Origin: Gordionus sp. m RMFG-2023
Taxonomy: Eukaryota; Nematomorpha; Gordioida; Chordodea; Parachordodidae
Length of the DNA stretch: 64,000 nt
Direction: 5' to 3'
Assembly (NCBI RefSeq): GCF_954871325.1
Contig: NC_088775.1
Location: forward strand, 14,237,561-14,301,560
Part shown: piece after piece, positions 25,017 to 64,000 of the stretch
Layout of the letters: each line of letters starts with the position of its first letter
How positions within the stretch are numbered: the stretch's first letter is position 1
Program-made: the position numbers and the translations under genes
The notes under the pieces: model-generated
Seen by the model: the letters and a program-made list of their open reading frames with translations, nothing else
Database searches by the model: none
Told to the model about the DNA's origin: nothing

Positions 25017-26290
25017 AATATGGGTTATAGATTGGTCTGAAATTTTTTTTGCAGACATAGCCAGGCCTGATCAAAAAACCATGTCCCTACCAGGAGAATC
25101 ATAGGTAAATAAGATATTTACCCTTCATTTGATAATTTTTAAATTAGACAGATTTAATTCTTATAAACCCCTTACATCAGACCTATTTTTCTGGATCAAA
25201 ATAAATTATTTGGGTTTTCCTGGGCTTGGGAAATATTTTTCACCATTAATATGGACTTGGACATAGCTTGAGAAACATTTATCATAATTATTATAGTCTA
25301 AGATTCCTGTAAATTTTTTAATTTTAAATATGGGCTAGAAATTGGCCTGAAAATTTCTTTTGAAGACATGTGATCAAAAACCAAGGCCCATGCAACTTTC
25401 ATATTCTGATTGTATTCTTAAATGCATTGTGACTTTTTATATATTTTATTTCAGTCCTCAACTTTCAAAATTATTATGGTCTTTTGCGGGTTTGAGAAAA
25501 CCAAGTGCGAGGACCTGGCTTGGGAATTTTTTTAATATTAGGCATAGGTGTAATATTTAACACCGAATATTTATATGGCCCTCAGGTAAAATCTAATTTA
25601 AATATATTTTTATTCAAAAAAATAGTATTCACTCTTAGTCTTAATGGGTTGGCCTTGGTTGGGGTGACCTGGGTTAAAATAGACTAAAAAATGGATATGG
25701 TTTTTAGAAATTTACCTATCTCCAGGCTTGGAAAAAAAATTTAAATTACTATCGGTTGGCCAGGTTTGAGAAATTTTTTTCATAAAATTATTATGGGTTG
25801 GGCTGGGCTTGGAAAATATTTTTATAAATTATATTGGGTTGGGCTTGGGGAAAATTTTTCAAAATTATTATAAGCTTGGACGCTTGAGAATTTTTTTATT
25901 ATTAATTACAGGTCAGACAATGGCCCAAAACAAATTTTTTTGCAGGCCTGGGCTTGACCTGATCAAGAAACCAAGACCCATGAAAATCTGAATTTAGACT
26001 GTATTTTTAAATTCATTATGATTATTTAAATATTTTATTTCAGTTCTTAACTACTAAAATTATTTTCATTGGGGTTGGAAGAATTTTTCATAATTAATAT
26101 GGCTTTGGACTTTGCCTGGGAATTTTTTTTAATATTATATATTAGGTATAAGTAATCAGTAATATTTAACAAATAATATTGGTATTATCAAGTAAATGCT
26201 TTAAATTTATTTTTACTCAAACCATAGCACTTAGTTATAATGGATTAAACCTGGCCTGATGAGGGGGTAAGAAGAATAAAAATTGGATAT
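25017..26290. repeat. degenerate long direct repeats inside the Helitron
   Basis: A block with ATTGGCCTGAAA..TTTTGCAGAC followed by CCTGATCAAAAAACCA starts near 25017, 25328 and 25905. Longer similarity follows the last two (TTTATATATTTTATTTCAGT..TCAACT and later ATTTAACA..AATATT). Many copies of GGGCTTGG occur between. Apparent open frames here are by-products of the repeat. Confidence 0.75.
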
Positions 26291-26384
26291 TATTTTCAAA
26301 TAACAGGTAACATGCATAAAGGTAAGAAGAAAATTTTCATTCCCCGTCATTTTTGACGGGCTATCTACTAGTATAATTATAAAA

Positions 26385-26685
26385 GTATTATCGCGATATT
26401 AAATTCGCCATGATATCTCCGCTATAAATGTTTCGCGAAATACTCTTTATATTTCCTTCGCTATTTGGGTTTAGCGATAATAACTTCGCTATAAAAGTTT
26501 CGCGGCAATATATTCGCTTTAAATGTTGCGATACGGGTTTCGCTATAAAAAATTCACGATATTTGTTTCACGATATTGTCTTCGCAGAATAGTATTTGCT
26601 AATGTGGATTCGCGATAAAAGCTTTGCTATAAAATCCATTCGCGATAAATGACATTCGTGATAAGAGTTTCAAATAAAAGTGAAT
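26385..26685. repeat. minisatellite, TTCGCGATAAAAG unit
   Basis: About twenty degenerate units of 13-16 bp around TTCGC(G/T)ATAAAAGT, for instance TTCGCTATAAAAGTTTCGC. They begin about 14 bp after the Helitron terminus. The unit is nearly palindromic at TTCGCGAA and CpG-rich against an AT-rich background. Confidence 0.85.
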
Positions 26686-26689
26686 GTTT

Positions 26690-27560
26690 TTCATTGTTTC
26701 CGAACTTTTTATATAAATATGATTCTAGCGAATGACATATTTCAATTTGTAAAGAATTTATTCTAATACTATTAGATATATCACGGATCAATTAATAATA
26801 AAAATCGTAATTAAAAAGGTTCACTTCATACTTACCTGCGAATGAACTAATTTTATGTTTTTAACTTTTACATGTAGATATTACTTTATTTAATTCAGAT
26901 TTTAAAATGATAAAATATTTATAATAATAATTTTATATGTTTAAATAAGGTACTTAAAAACGGTAAATGTCAACTTTTGGATTGAATATTATTGAATTAT
27001 ATATTTAAATTCTATTTTTTTTAAATATAATTATATAATAAGAGTTTAATAAATTTAAATTAAATATGATTATTAATTTATATTAGTAGTCATTTGATTT
27101 TTATAACTTGTTTATATCATAAGAAAATGTCTCATAATAATTAATAGTGTATAAAAAACATTTTCTACCTAAGAATTTGTAGTTTACCTTGGCATTTGTG
27201 ATGACTCTAACAAATATAACGTATAAAAAAATTGCTTAGATTAAAAACCTTAAATAACTTAAAATTTTAGTTGCATTAAAGAAATTTTATCGCAAAATAT
27301 TCTCATGTATTACAGACTAAAAATTAATAAATGAAATTTACAAAGATTTAAAAAATCGCAAGTTGTGCAGAATTCTACTGATATCTTCAATTTAGTTATT
27401 AATATCACCCATAAATTTTATGGGTGGCCTTTGGATATATTTGGTTTTTATAAAAATAATTTTTCTTTTTTCCTAAAAATTTCGAATTATAGTGTTATTT
27501 TAAAAAATAATTAATTTTTACTAATTTTTCTTTCAGATTCTTGTTTCTATAGTATACATT
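26690..27560. other. AT-rich, no gene seen
   Basis: AT-rich DNA ending in a G-run near 27570. The G-run resembles the inner border of the CAGGCGCG-type hAT ends and may belong to the hAT remnant that follows. Confidence 0.4.
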
Positions 27561-27603
27561 TTCGGGGAAGTGGGAGGGGGGGGGCTGCTGGGGGAAATGT
27601 TTT

Positions 27604-27861
27604 CTACCTTAAAATAATATTTACGAGATCAGGTAAATTACCGAAGAATAGATCCCTCCTTCCGGCTACTCCAATGAGAGGAGCTAATCCGTGCAATTGT
27701 CCTGTTGTCTTACTTCTGATATCGGCTTTTATTCTCCATAATGAAAAAAAGGTCCTCTCATTTATGCTACGACTAATTGCCAGTAATTTTAAAATTTGGA
27801 AAAAACTCCAAAATATTTTTAAATGCAATGCTTCCAGCGTTTCTTGGAAAATCGTTTATTA
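27604..27861 (-). pseudogene. hAT transposase C-terminal fragment
   Basis: The minus strand reads LKLLAISRSINERTFFSLWR, then IKADIRS and GQLHGLAPLIG. This is the C-terminal dimerisation region of hAT transposases of the ZMYM1-like type, whose consensus has LP.S...ERSFS.LRRIK and then LNGLALL. The same block is found at 57980-58212. The G-run at about 27570 would lie just inside the element end. Most of the transposase is missing, so it is a dead remnant. Confidence 0.78.
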
Positions 27862-27869
27862 AAATTGAT

Positions 27870-29233
27870 ACATAATATTTATTAATGTTTATTTTTATTA
27901 ATACTCAATTTATATTACTTTTAAATTGATAATATGAGTTTGCAGCTATGTTTTATAATGGTAATTGATTTTGATTTCTATAAAAAAAAGATACATCTTT
28001 TTTATATATAAACCTGATAAAAAATTTAAAGATTATCAGTTAATTTTACATTATATTAAATTTAATTAATTTTATATAACAATAAAACTCTTTTTTGCTT
28101 GATAAATAAAATTCTCATTCCCTACTACTAATATCCATTCTACAAAGCAATTCTCCTCAACCTACGTCAAATACCCTACTAATTCCTCTCGTAATCAACG
28201 TCCAAGACAAGCTAATTTCCTCGCTTATCTTTAAAAATTAATCTTTTGTACCATGACTTAAATTCTGATATTAATTGGCTTTCAAATACATTTATATCCT
28301 TTGAATAAAATTGAGTTAACATTTAATTTTTCAATATCGAGGTTTAATATATGAGAAGGATTTATGGATAATAGTATTTGTAAATGAATAGAGCCATTTG
28401 ATGCTTGATTTGAGTCAAAAATCATCCAAAAGTGAAATAAAAGCGGTTATTTTATAATTCAGTTCATATTAATATTTGAAGTATTTGTTTATCTAGGTGC
28501 AAGTCGAGGCATGCGAATCTCAAAATCATATTAGTTCGCTTTTGCTTGAACAATCATATACGTCTTTTGAAATTATTGGTCGATATTGTTTTTTAGTTTT
28601 CTAAGTTTAATATAATAATTTTCGCGATCTCTTATTATTGAATTATAGAAAAGAAAATTCTATTATACTTCTCATACATTTAAATTTTTTAAAGAAATAA
28701 AACAATTTTAAATCATATTTTTCCTTCATTCATTTATTATCACGCCAGGGCAAGTAGGCGTATTTCAGTGAAATTAGAAAGTGGTAGGGAGTGCTGGATA
28801 TTGTATTTATATTCATTTCTTTTTTAATTCTGATTTGTATAAAAAAAACAAATAAATATATGGCTGCATTTAAACTCAAAAAATCATTTAATATATAAAT
28901 GACTCTAGATTACTTTCAGGATGATTTATATTCTAAGCTATTCCGCCTACTCCCAAATTTAGTTATAAATAAATATTTTATGCGTTAAAAATAATAAATA
29001 TCTTAATTGAGTATAATATGTATAGTATAATTAAAATAAATATACAACCTGAGTTTATGTCGATTTGCGAAATATAAATCTTGAGATTATAATTTATGGA
29101 AAAGAGTATAATAAATATATAATCTAAGAAAATTATATAATATTTTTATCATATTTTGTATGTAAAAAAATTATATAATAATTTGTAAAGTGATGCGATA
29201 AATGGTTTTTGATAACATTATTAAATTTGAGTG
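27870..29233. other. 3' flank of the host gene, AT-rich
   Basis: AT-rich with a C-rich, G-poor patch at 28115-28230 that has no clear reading frame of interest. It lies downstream of the host gene's last exon and may include its 3' untranslated region near 29.2 kb. Confidence 0.4.
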
Positions 29234-29239
29234 TTTAAT
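29234..29239 (-). promoter_or_regulatory. possible polyadenylation signal ATTAAA
   Basis: ATTAAA on the minus strand, 45 nt downstream of the stop codon at 29284-29286. AT-rich DNA gives many chance matches, so this is weak. Confidence 0.25.
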
Positions 29240-29283
29240 ACTGTCCATCCGAGAGAGAAAGAAAAAAATTACAATAGGTTCTT

Positions 29284-58896
<29,613 letters not shown>

Positions 58897-60324
58897 TTTC
58901 GACAAAAAATAATAAGATCAGATTCGTTATTTTATTTTTAAGATTTTAGTATTAAAAAATAGAAATTTAATGATCGCCGATTGGAATATAATTTTGAATT
59001 TCATATTTTTTGTATTATTTTAAATGTTTGTAAAAATATCAATTTAATTTCCAAAATAGAAGTTTTATAATTTTTTTAATATAATTATCTCTTTATAACA
59101 TTTTTAATTTTATATTTATATTAAATATAAAATAAATAAAATAAAATTTATAATGTCTAATATCTAGCGCGGGACTGCTATGTTATCACCAAACAAAAAA
59201 TCGATTTTTGATATATTATGAAACGCTTTTGAATATTTATTTATAAGTATATGTATATGTAGAAAGAAGGAAGAAAAGTTGTAAAGTTATGAGTTAGTTA
59301 GGTAATAATATTCAAAACATTAGAAAGGAAAAACGATAAATTTGGTCTCAAACTTAATTACATCTATAAAATCATTTTTTGAGTAGATTTTTTTTATTAT
59401 GTATTTTATTTTTATTAATTTGGAGGTATTTAATTACTAAGATTTTTTTTTACTTTATGAATATATTTTGGAGATAAGAGATAAATATTTTGTCCCCAAA
59501 AAAAATTTATTGCATATTTGTTTAATTGTTTATTTCTAAGGATTTTTTTTTAAATATATTTTTTTACTTACATTTTCGTTGTATATTTCTTTTATTAGTT
59601 TTTTTTTCTCTAAAAAAATGCCGAATTTTTACCAAAAAAAATATCCTTTTAGTATTATAATAATTTATAATATTAAATATAATTTTATAACCTTTTTATT
59701 TTTGAAATTTTTTTTTGTGTCTATAAAAGTTTTATTGCCTTTTTACGATCGGTTTTTAGTTTTTTAATTTTACATTTTATACATATTTTTATAAATGTTT
59801 TTATTTGTAGTTAAAAATAATAAATTCCTTCCTATCATTATTTTTTGATAAAAAGATGTGGAGGAAAGGAGGGGGTGAGACTGGGAGGAGTACCACCTAT
59901 ACTCTACCTATTTTCTTATATATAACAATATATTTTAATTTTATACATTATTATAATTTATTTTAAATATTGATAATTATTGTAAAGTATGACAGTAATC
60001 GTAAATAAGTAATGTAAGGCCTAAAAAAATATTTATGCCTAGTCATATTTTATTTATTTTTACAATATATAACATTAAAGATAGAGTTATTTGTATTTAC
60101 ACGCATGGATAGATTAAAAAAAAACTTTTTTTTTAATCGGCGTAAAAAAAAATGTGATATATAAAAACAAAATATTAAGAGTAAATCAATCAATCATTCA
60201 TAATAATCATGTTTTTATTGGTAAATAAATAATCGTTATCATTTTTATTAGTAAATAGAAATTATATATTTTATTTTACAAACTTATTCAACCAATTAAA
60301 GGTAAAAAATGGGGGAAAAATTTT
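58897..60324. other. 5' flank of the host gene
   Basis: AT-rich DNA upstream of the first coding exon. A promoter would be expected here or beyond, possibly with a non-coding first exon. No TATA box or initiator can be singled out in such AT-rich sequence. A short frame at 59579-59767 is T-run sequence. Confidence 0.4.
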
Positions 60325-60332
60325 TCACAGAT

Positions 60333-61018
60333 AAGGGTTGCCAGGTAAATATATTTTTATTATGGTTGATTTTCGTAAAAAAAAATTCTCCGGCCGAGTT
60401 AGAATGGAAACTAATCCAAGGCTGAAAAATTTATGCATTTATTCTTCAATTATTTATTAAAAAAAGGGTTTTTCAAAAGATAATGTTTATATATTTTATA
60501 CAAATTAGTTAATATGGTGTGGCCGTTATTATATAAAATCCTATACTTTTATTAGTTATCAAATTAAATTTAAGTAGAGGATTCCAATAGAAAGAAGGAA
60601 TTGAATTTCTTTATTGAAATTTCTCTTTTATATGATACTTTTATATCAAAAACATGATTTTTGAAAACAATTTAAAATGTGTGAGTTTTTATGGTGTATT
60701 TGAGAATTATAAAAATCTGGTAAATTAGTAGTGTCGTTAAACGGCTCGTTTTGAGTCGATTTTTAAAAACGGCTAGCTCAATATTTTAGCCACAAAAATA
60801 TTGTCCAGGTCCTAAAATTTTTTGTACCATATATGGGAAAAATTTTCAGGCTTATGTAAATACAGTTCTGGATAAAATATTGAGTTAGCCGTTTCTAAAA
60901 TCGACTCAAAACTAGCAGTTTAACAACACTATAAATTAGTTGTATGTGATAGATTTCGACTTTTCTAAAAAGAAATTGTTGTAGTCTGATAGTCAATATG
61001 GTAGACCTGGCAACCTTG
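60333..61018. mobile_element. hAT element, CAGGGTTGCCA family, short copy
   Basis: The ends AAGGGTTGCCAGGT and ACCTGGCAACCTTG are inverted. Target duplication TCACAGAT (60325-60332) and TCACAGAA (61019-61026), 7/8. A TAGTGTTG MITE is nested at 60729-60931. No transposase remains. Confidence 0.85.
60729..60931. mobile_element. TAGTGTTG-family MITE, complete copy
   Basis: It starts TAGTGTCGTTAAACGGCTCG and ends AGCAGTTTAACAACACTA. A perfect 8-bp target duplication TAAATTAG lies at 60721-60728 and 60932-60939. Nested inside the hAT element at 60333-61018. Confidence 0.93.
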
Positions 61019-61026
61019 TCACAGAA

Positions 61027-63180
61027 TAATAAATTAAATTACTAGTTTTGTTAGAATATGAATTGATTCTAACAATTAAACTCATTCTATAATTTGCCTC
61101 TATCTTTAATCCAGTTACTACTTATGCCATAGACTTACAAAGCTCCATCTTTGTTTTAGTCCAACAAAGAACTTTTATCAGGGATCAAACTAGTCCTTCT
61201 TTCTTCATTATAATGCTATTAACAGAGTTTTAACTATTCACAAAATGTAACTTTAGGAAATCGTTAATTTTAAATATAGAAATTACGTAAATGAATGGAT
61301 GATATGTGTAAGATTAAAATTAATATGTTATTCTGATTAAAATGATTATTGAGCATATTTCTAACATGTAATTATCGGGCTTCGACTCCGATAAAATAGT
61401 ACAATGCCCTACCCAAGTCTCTGGCTAAGCTTTTGATAGTCTACAGTACCGTTTCTCAAAAGGGGAGATTCATACCACCAAACAATTTCGATCGCGATAT
61501 TAAGCTGGATTGAATGACACTTATTCCATTTATTAACAAAATTCTTCTAGCTATAAACGTGTTAATTCGCTCATCCTTTTAACTCCAATTCAAGTGTGGA
61601 AATTAATAAATATAGTAACATTCCTAATATCAGACACATTGTTTCCGACACAATCGGTATATTTGAATCCAAAGACCTGGATTTTTTTTAAAGCATTGTC
61701 AAAACAATGCATTAATATTATCACTTTGGAACAAAGCCTATCAAATGATGGATTTTGAAATTTAATAATTGTGTTAAAGATACCGATAAATACTATCTTG
61801 TTTAAAGAAATTGTTATACCTTCTATTTTTCACCGGAATACTTGAAAAAAAAAATAGGCAAAGGAGAAACGAGCTGAATTTTGTCGTAATAACGATATAT
61901 GCCCAAGCTAGTTAAAAATATGCGAACATGTAAGGATAAGGAGTAGGATCAAAGGTTTAAGAGTTATAGGATAAGGCCAACTTCCTCTTCTAATTTTATT
62001 CCAACTAATAATAATAAAAATCTCTAAAAAAATAATTTTATGAAATAAATATATTGATAATTTCGCAACACCAATTAAATGTTAAATTGTTCATTTTCTA
62101 TAATGCAAAGTAAATGAAATTATTTCAATCTAAAAAACAGCATTTAAAATGCTCACGAGATATTTACTCAGTAAAAATTTGTTAAACAGTGAATATGTAA
62201 GGATTGAAAATGTAGTAACCGAAAGATAAGATAAAAATAAAATTTGACCCTTATTTGAATAAATATAAGTTGGAATATATTATAAATTTTGCAATTCGAA
62301 TTCCCATTTTCTATAAATCAATTGAAACAGGGACCATGAATATGGGAGAATATATATATATATCTAGTAAATTTATTAATAATAGTAGAATTAGGAAACA
62401 CAAAAATGAACATTACAATAAATAATGCAAAATTAAGAAAGCCTGGACAAGAATATCCAATTTTCGAATACATTAGGTCTGCACTTCATGGAATTAGTTT
62501 GCCTTTAAAGGTTCTAGCAAATAAAATATTTGCCAATTTAAATTTTAATGGCAAAAGCCCAAATTTTTATAAATATGTAAAATTCAAAATTATTTTAACA
62601 TTTAAGGAAAAACAACCACTTAAAGTGAAAGATAGGATTATTTCCTTAAAGTTGTCTAGCCCCCCCCCCATCTCTTTGGACAATGATAACTAAAGTCTGT
62701 TAAAAAATTAGGATATTTATAGAGATAAGAGATTAAATCTTCTTGATAATGAATTTTTTTTAAATAATCTTGCACATCTATACAATTATTATAAGTTATT
62801 TTTACACAAATAGAGGAAGTCGAAGCGGACAAATCAAACTTATCTGACGTTCCTTAAATATTTATTTATATTCCTACGGAACGAAATTATAGAGATCACA
62901 ATTTATATAAAATATGAATTTTTTTTTGTTGCCAGGAACTCTTAAACTAACTCAAATTATTGTTAGATTTAATTGAAATGACAAGGATTAGATGTATCGA
63001 TTTCTGGATACCTAGATTTTGATGTTGCGGGGAAAATGACAAATTGCTCGATTTTAGAGATCTTGAATCGTTTCAAACGGATAATAAATTAAATAATTTA
63101 AATTACATCATACTTTAATAGCATAAATCTATTTTTCATATAACATAAAAAAAAATCAATATTGAACTGTATAATAATTT
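61027..63180. other. AT-rich flank, no supported gene
   Basis: A GC-richer patch at 61375-61680 has protein-like scraps but no assignable frame. A 95-codon frame at 62406-62693 starts with ATG and has a mildly protein-like composition (KLRKPGQEYPIFEYI). It has no motif and ends in a C-run, so it is not called. Confidence 0.4.
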
Positions 63181-63194
63181 TTTAATGAAAATTT

Positions 63195-63265
63195 TCCGTT
63201 TTTCCCCGTTATTTACAGGGAAATTTCCCTTAATTATAGTTTCCCGGGAAATTTACATCCCTACT
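63195..63265 (-). mobile_element. possible hAT element end (GGATGTAAATTTCCC)
   Basis: The minus strand reads AGTAGGGATGTAAATTTCCC and then GGGAAACT, a pattern common at hAT ends. The partner end was not found. Confidence 0.35.
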
Positions 63266-63399
63266 AATTAACTAAATGTGAAAATTTTAACATATATTTA
63301 TGTTCAACCAATATATAAATTGTTTTTAAAGATTTCTTAATAAATTGATATTTGTATTTTTTTGTATTAAACTCTGCCCCGTCATCTAAAATTGTTTAT

Positions 63400-63640
63400 T
63401 GGGCAAATCAAAGCAATTATGATTTGTATTAATATTATCGCTCAGTTGAGGAAAGCGAAGCTAGATATCAATCCTAGATCCCAGTCTTTTTGCTTTATTG
63501 AATCTGGTTGTTGTGTATTTGGTATTGATGTTCCAAAAATTTAAGGCTTCGTTTATCAAAATATCATTATCAATTGAAATGATTTGGGAAATAATGTGTT
63601 TTATAGATTTTGTAGGGTATAAAAGAAACTCAAACTAGGA
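63400..63640 (-). pseudogene. decayed LINE fragment related to the 17.8-kb RLE element
   Basis: The minus strand reads SIKHIISQIISIDNDILINE, then ALNFW, and in a shifted frame PNTQQPDSIKQKDWDLGLI. It lines up with CEPIIQTLTKHPDSLLQQAI, DLWKSL and SALQKDWDKPLV of the element at 17834-20734. The piece comes from the region just after the RT thumb. At least one frameshift and several stops make it dead. Confidence 0.55.
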
Positions 63641-63937
63641 CAATAGTTAGCGCAGATGTTGCCCGAAACCTTAATATTTAGTAACTCTTGCATCATTCTT
63701 AAAATTTTGTTTATATTCTTTTGAAATAAACGACAGAGCCTGAGATTTTTAAACAATATTAAATTTGAGGAATTAAAATGACATTTTTGAGGATAGAATA
63801 AGCTTGATGAATGGGTAATTTATTTAAAACTAATGAGGAATAATGATTGTACAATTGTTATTACAAAATTCATTATTTTATAAAATATTAAAGAAATAAA
63901 ATACTTGTTATATTTTGCATTAATTCCAGTAATACAC

Positions 63938-64000
63938 AATAGCGTCACTAGCCTTTACAATATCAGGGGGCTCAACTAAAAAATTATAAGGGAGGCTTTG
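63938..64000 (+). mobile_element. possible hAT element end running off the window
   Basis: CACAATAGCGTCACTAGCC followed by a GGGGG block resembles hAT left ends with an inner G-run, as at 57323. The window ends before any confirmation. Confidence 0.35.

Larger units (their letters stand above)
24569..26371 (+). mobile_element. non-autonomous Helitron
   Basis: The 5' end TCTAATATATAAATCTCC, followed by an ATGATCGTTTTCGTATCTCC block, matches the usual Helitron 5' end. The 3' end has the hairpin CCCGTCATTTTTGACGGG (26343-26360), then CTATCTACTAG. Termini are 5'-TC and CTAG-3', inserted between A (24568) and T (26372) without target duplication, as Helitrons do. No Rep/helicase is encoded. The interior is built of degenerate direct repeats. 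Confidence 0.85.

Noticed and set aside
25360-25991. Three small plus-strand open frames
   Set aside because: They lie in degenerate direct repeats of the Helitron interior and repeat one another.
21049-26685. CRISPR-like arrays
   Set aside because: Repeats are head-to-tail without spacers and degenerate; they are minisatellites in a eukaryotic genome.
62406-62693. 95-codon plus-strand frame as a gene
   Set aside because: No motif, no supporting splice or regulatory signal, and it ends in a C-run; kept only as a remark.

Overview
This window reads as nuclear DNA of an AT-rich animal, roughly three quarters A+T by eye. It holds spliced exons, hAT-type MITEs, a Helitron, LINEs and a Ty3-like LTR element, and nothing bacterial or organellar. 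The repeat mix suits an invertebrate such as an arthropod; the species cannot be named from sequence alone.

The main content is one host gene on the minus strand, spanning 58896 down to 29284. Eight exons could be assembled by eye. All intron ends are GT..AG, all phases agree, and the joined coding length is 1998 nt (665 aa plus stop). The product has a signal-peptide-like start, a PA-like ectodomain with the IHPLGLC block and two cysteines, a single transmembrane helix, a RING-H2 finger and a basic 300-residue tail. This is the layout of ZNRF3/RNF43, the membrane E3 ligases that remove Wnt receptors. Ectodomain exons are separated by introns of 1.6-11.7 kb, while the transmembrane and RING exons lie within 0.9 kb.

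Layout: 1-12 kb is AT-rich with small hAT-like MITEs and an unassigned coding-like patch. 12.06-16.11 kb is a Ty3/gypsy fossil with 5-bp target duplication. 17.8-20.7 kb is a GC-richer non-LTR element with an RLE-type (R2-like) endonuclease. 21-27 kb holds minisatellites, a hAT remnant and a non-autonomous Helitron. 29.3-58.9 kb is the host gene, its introns filled with nested elements: a pogo/hAT nest, several hAT copies with 8-bp target duplications, and two head-to-head inverted duplications (a gag-like fossil and a LINE). 59-64 kb is the 5' flank with a nested hAT/MITE pair and a decayed LINE piece.

The host gene is the only clear functional unit. The mobile elements form a layered record: hAT copies received LINE and MITE insertions, and one MITE insertion can be read against an empty site in the same LINE's inverted copy.
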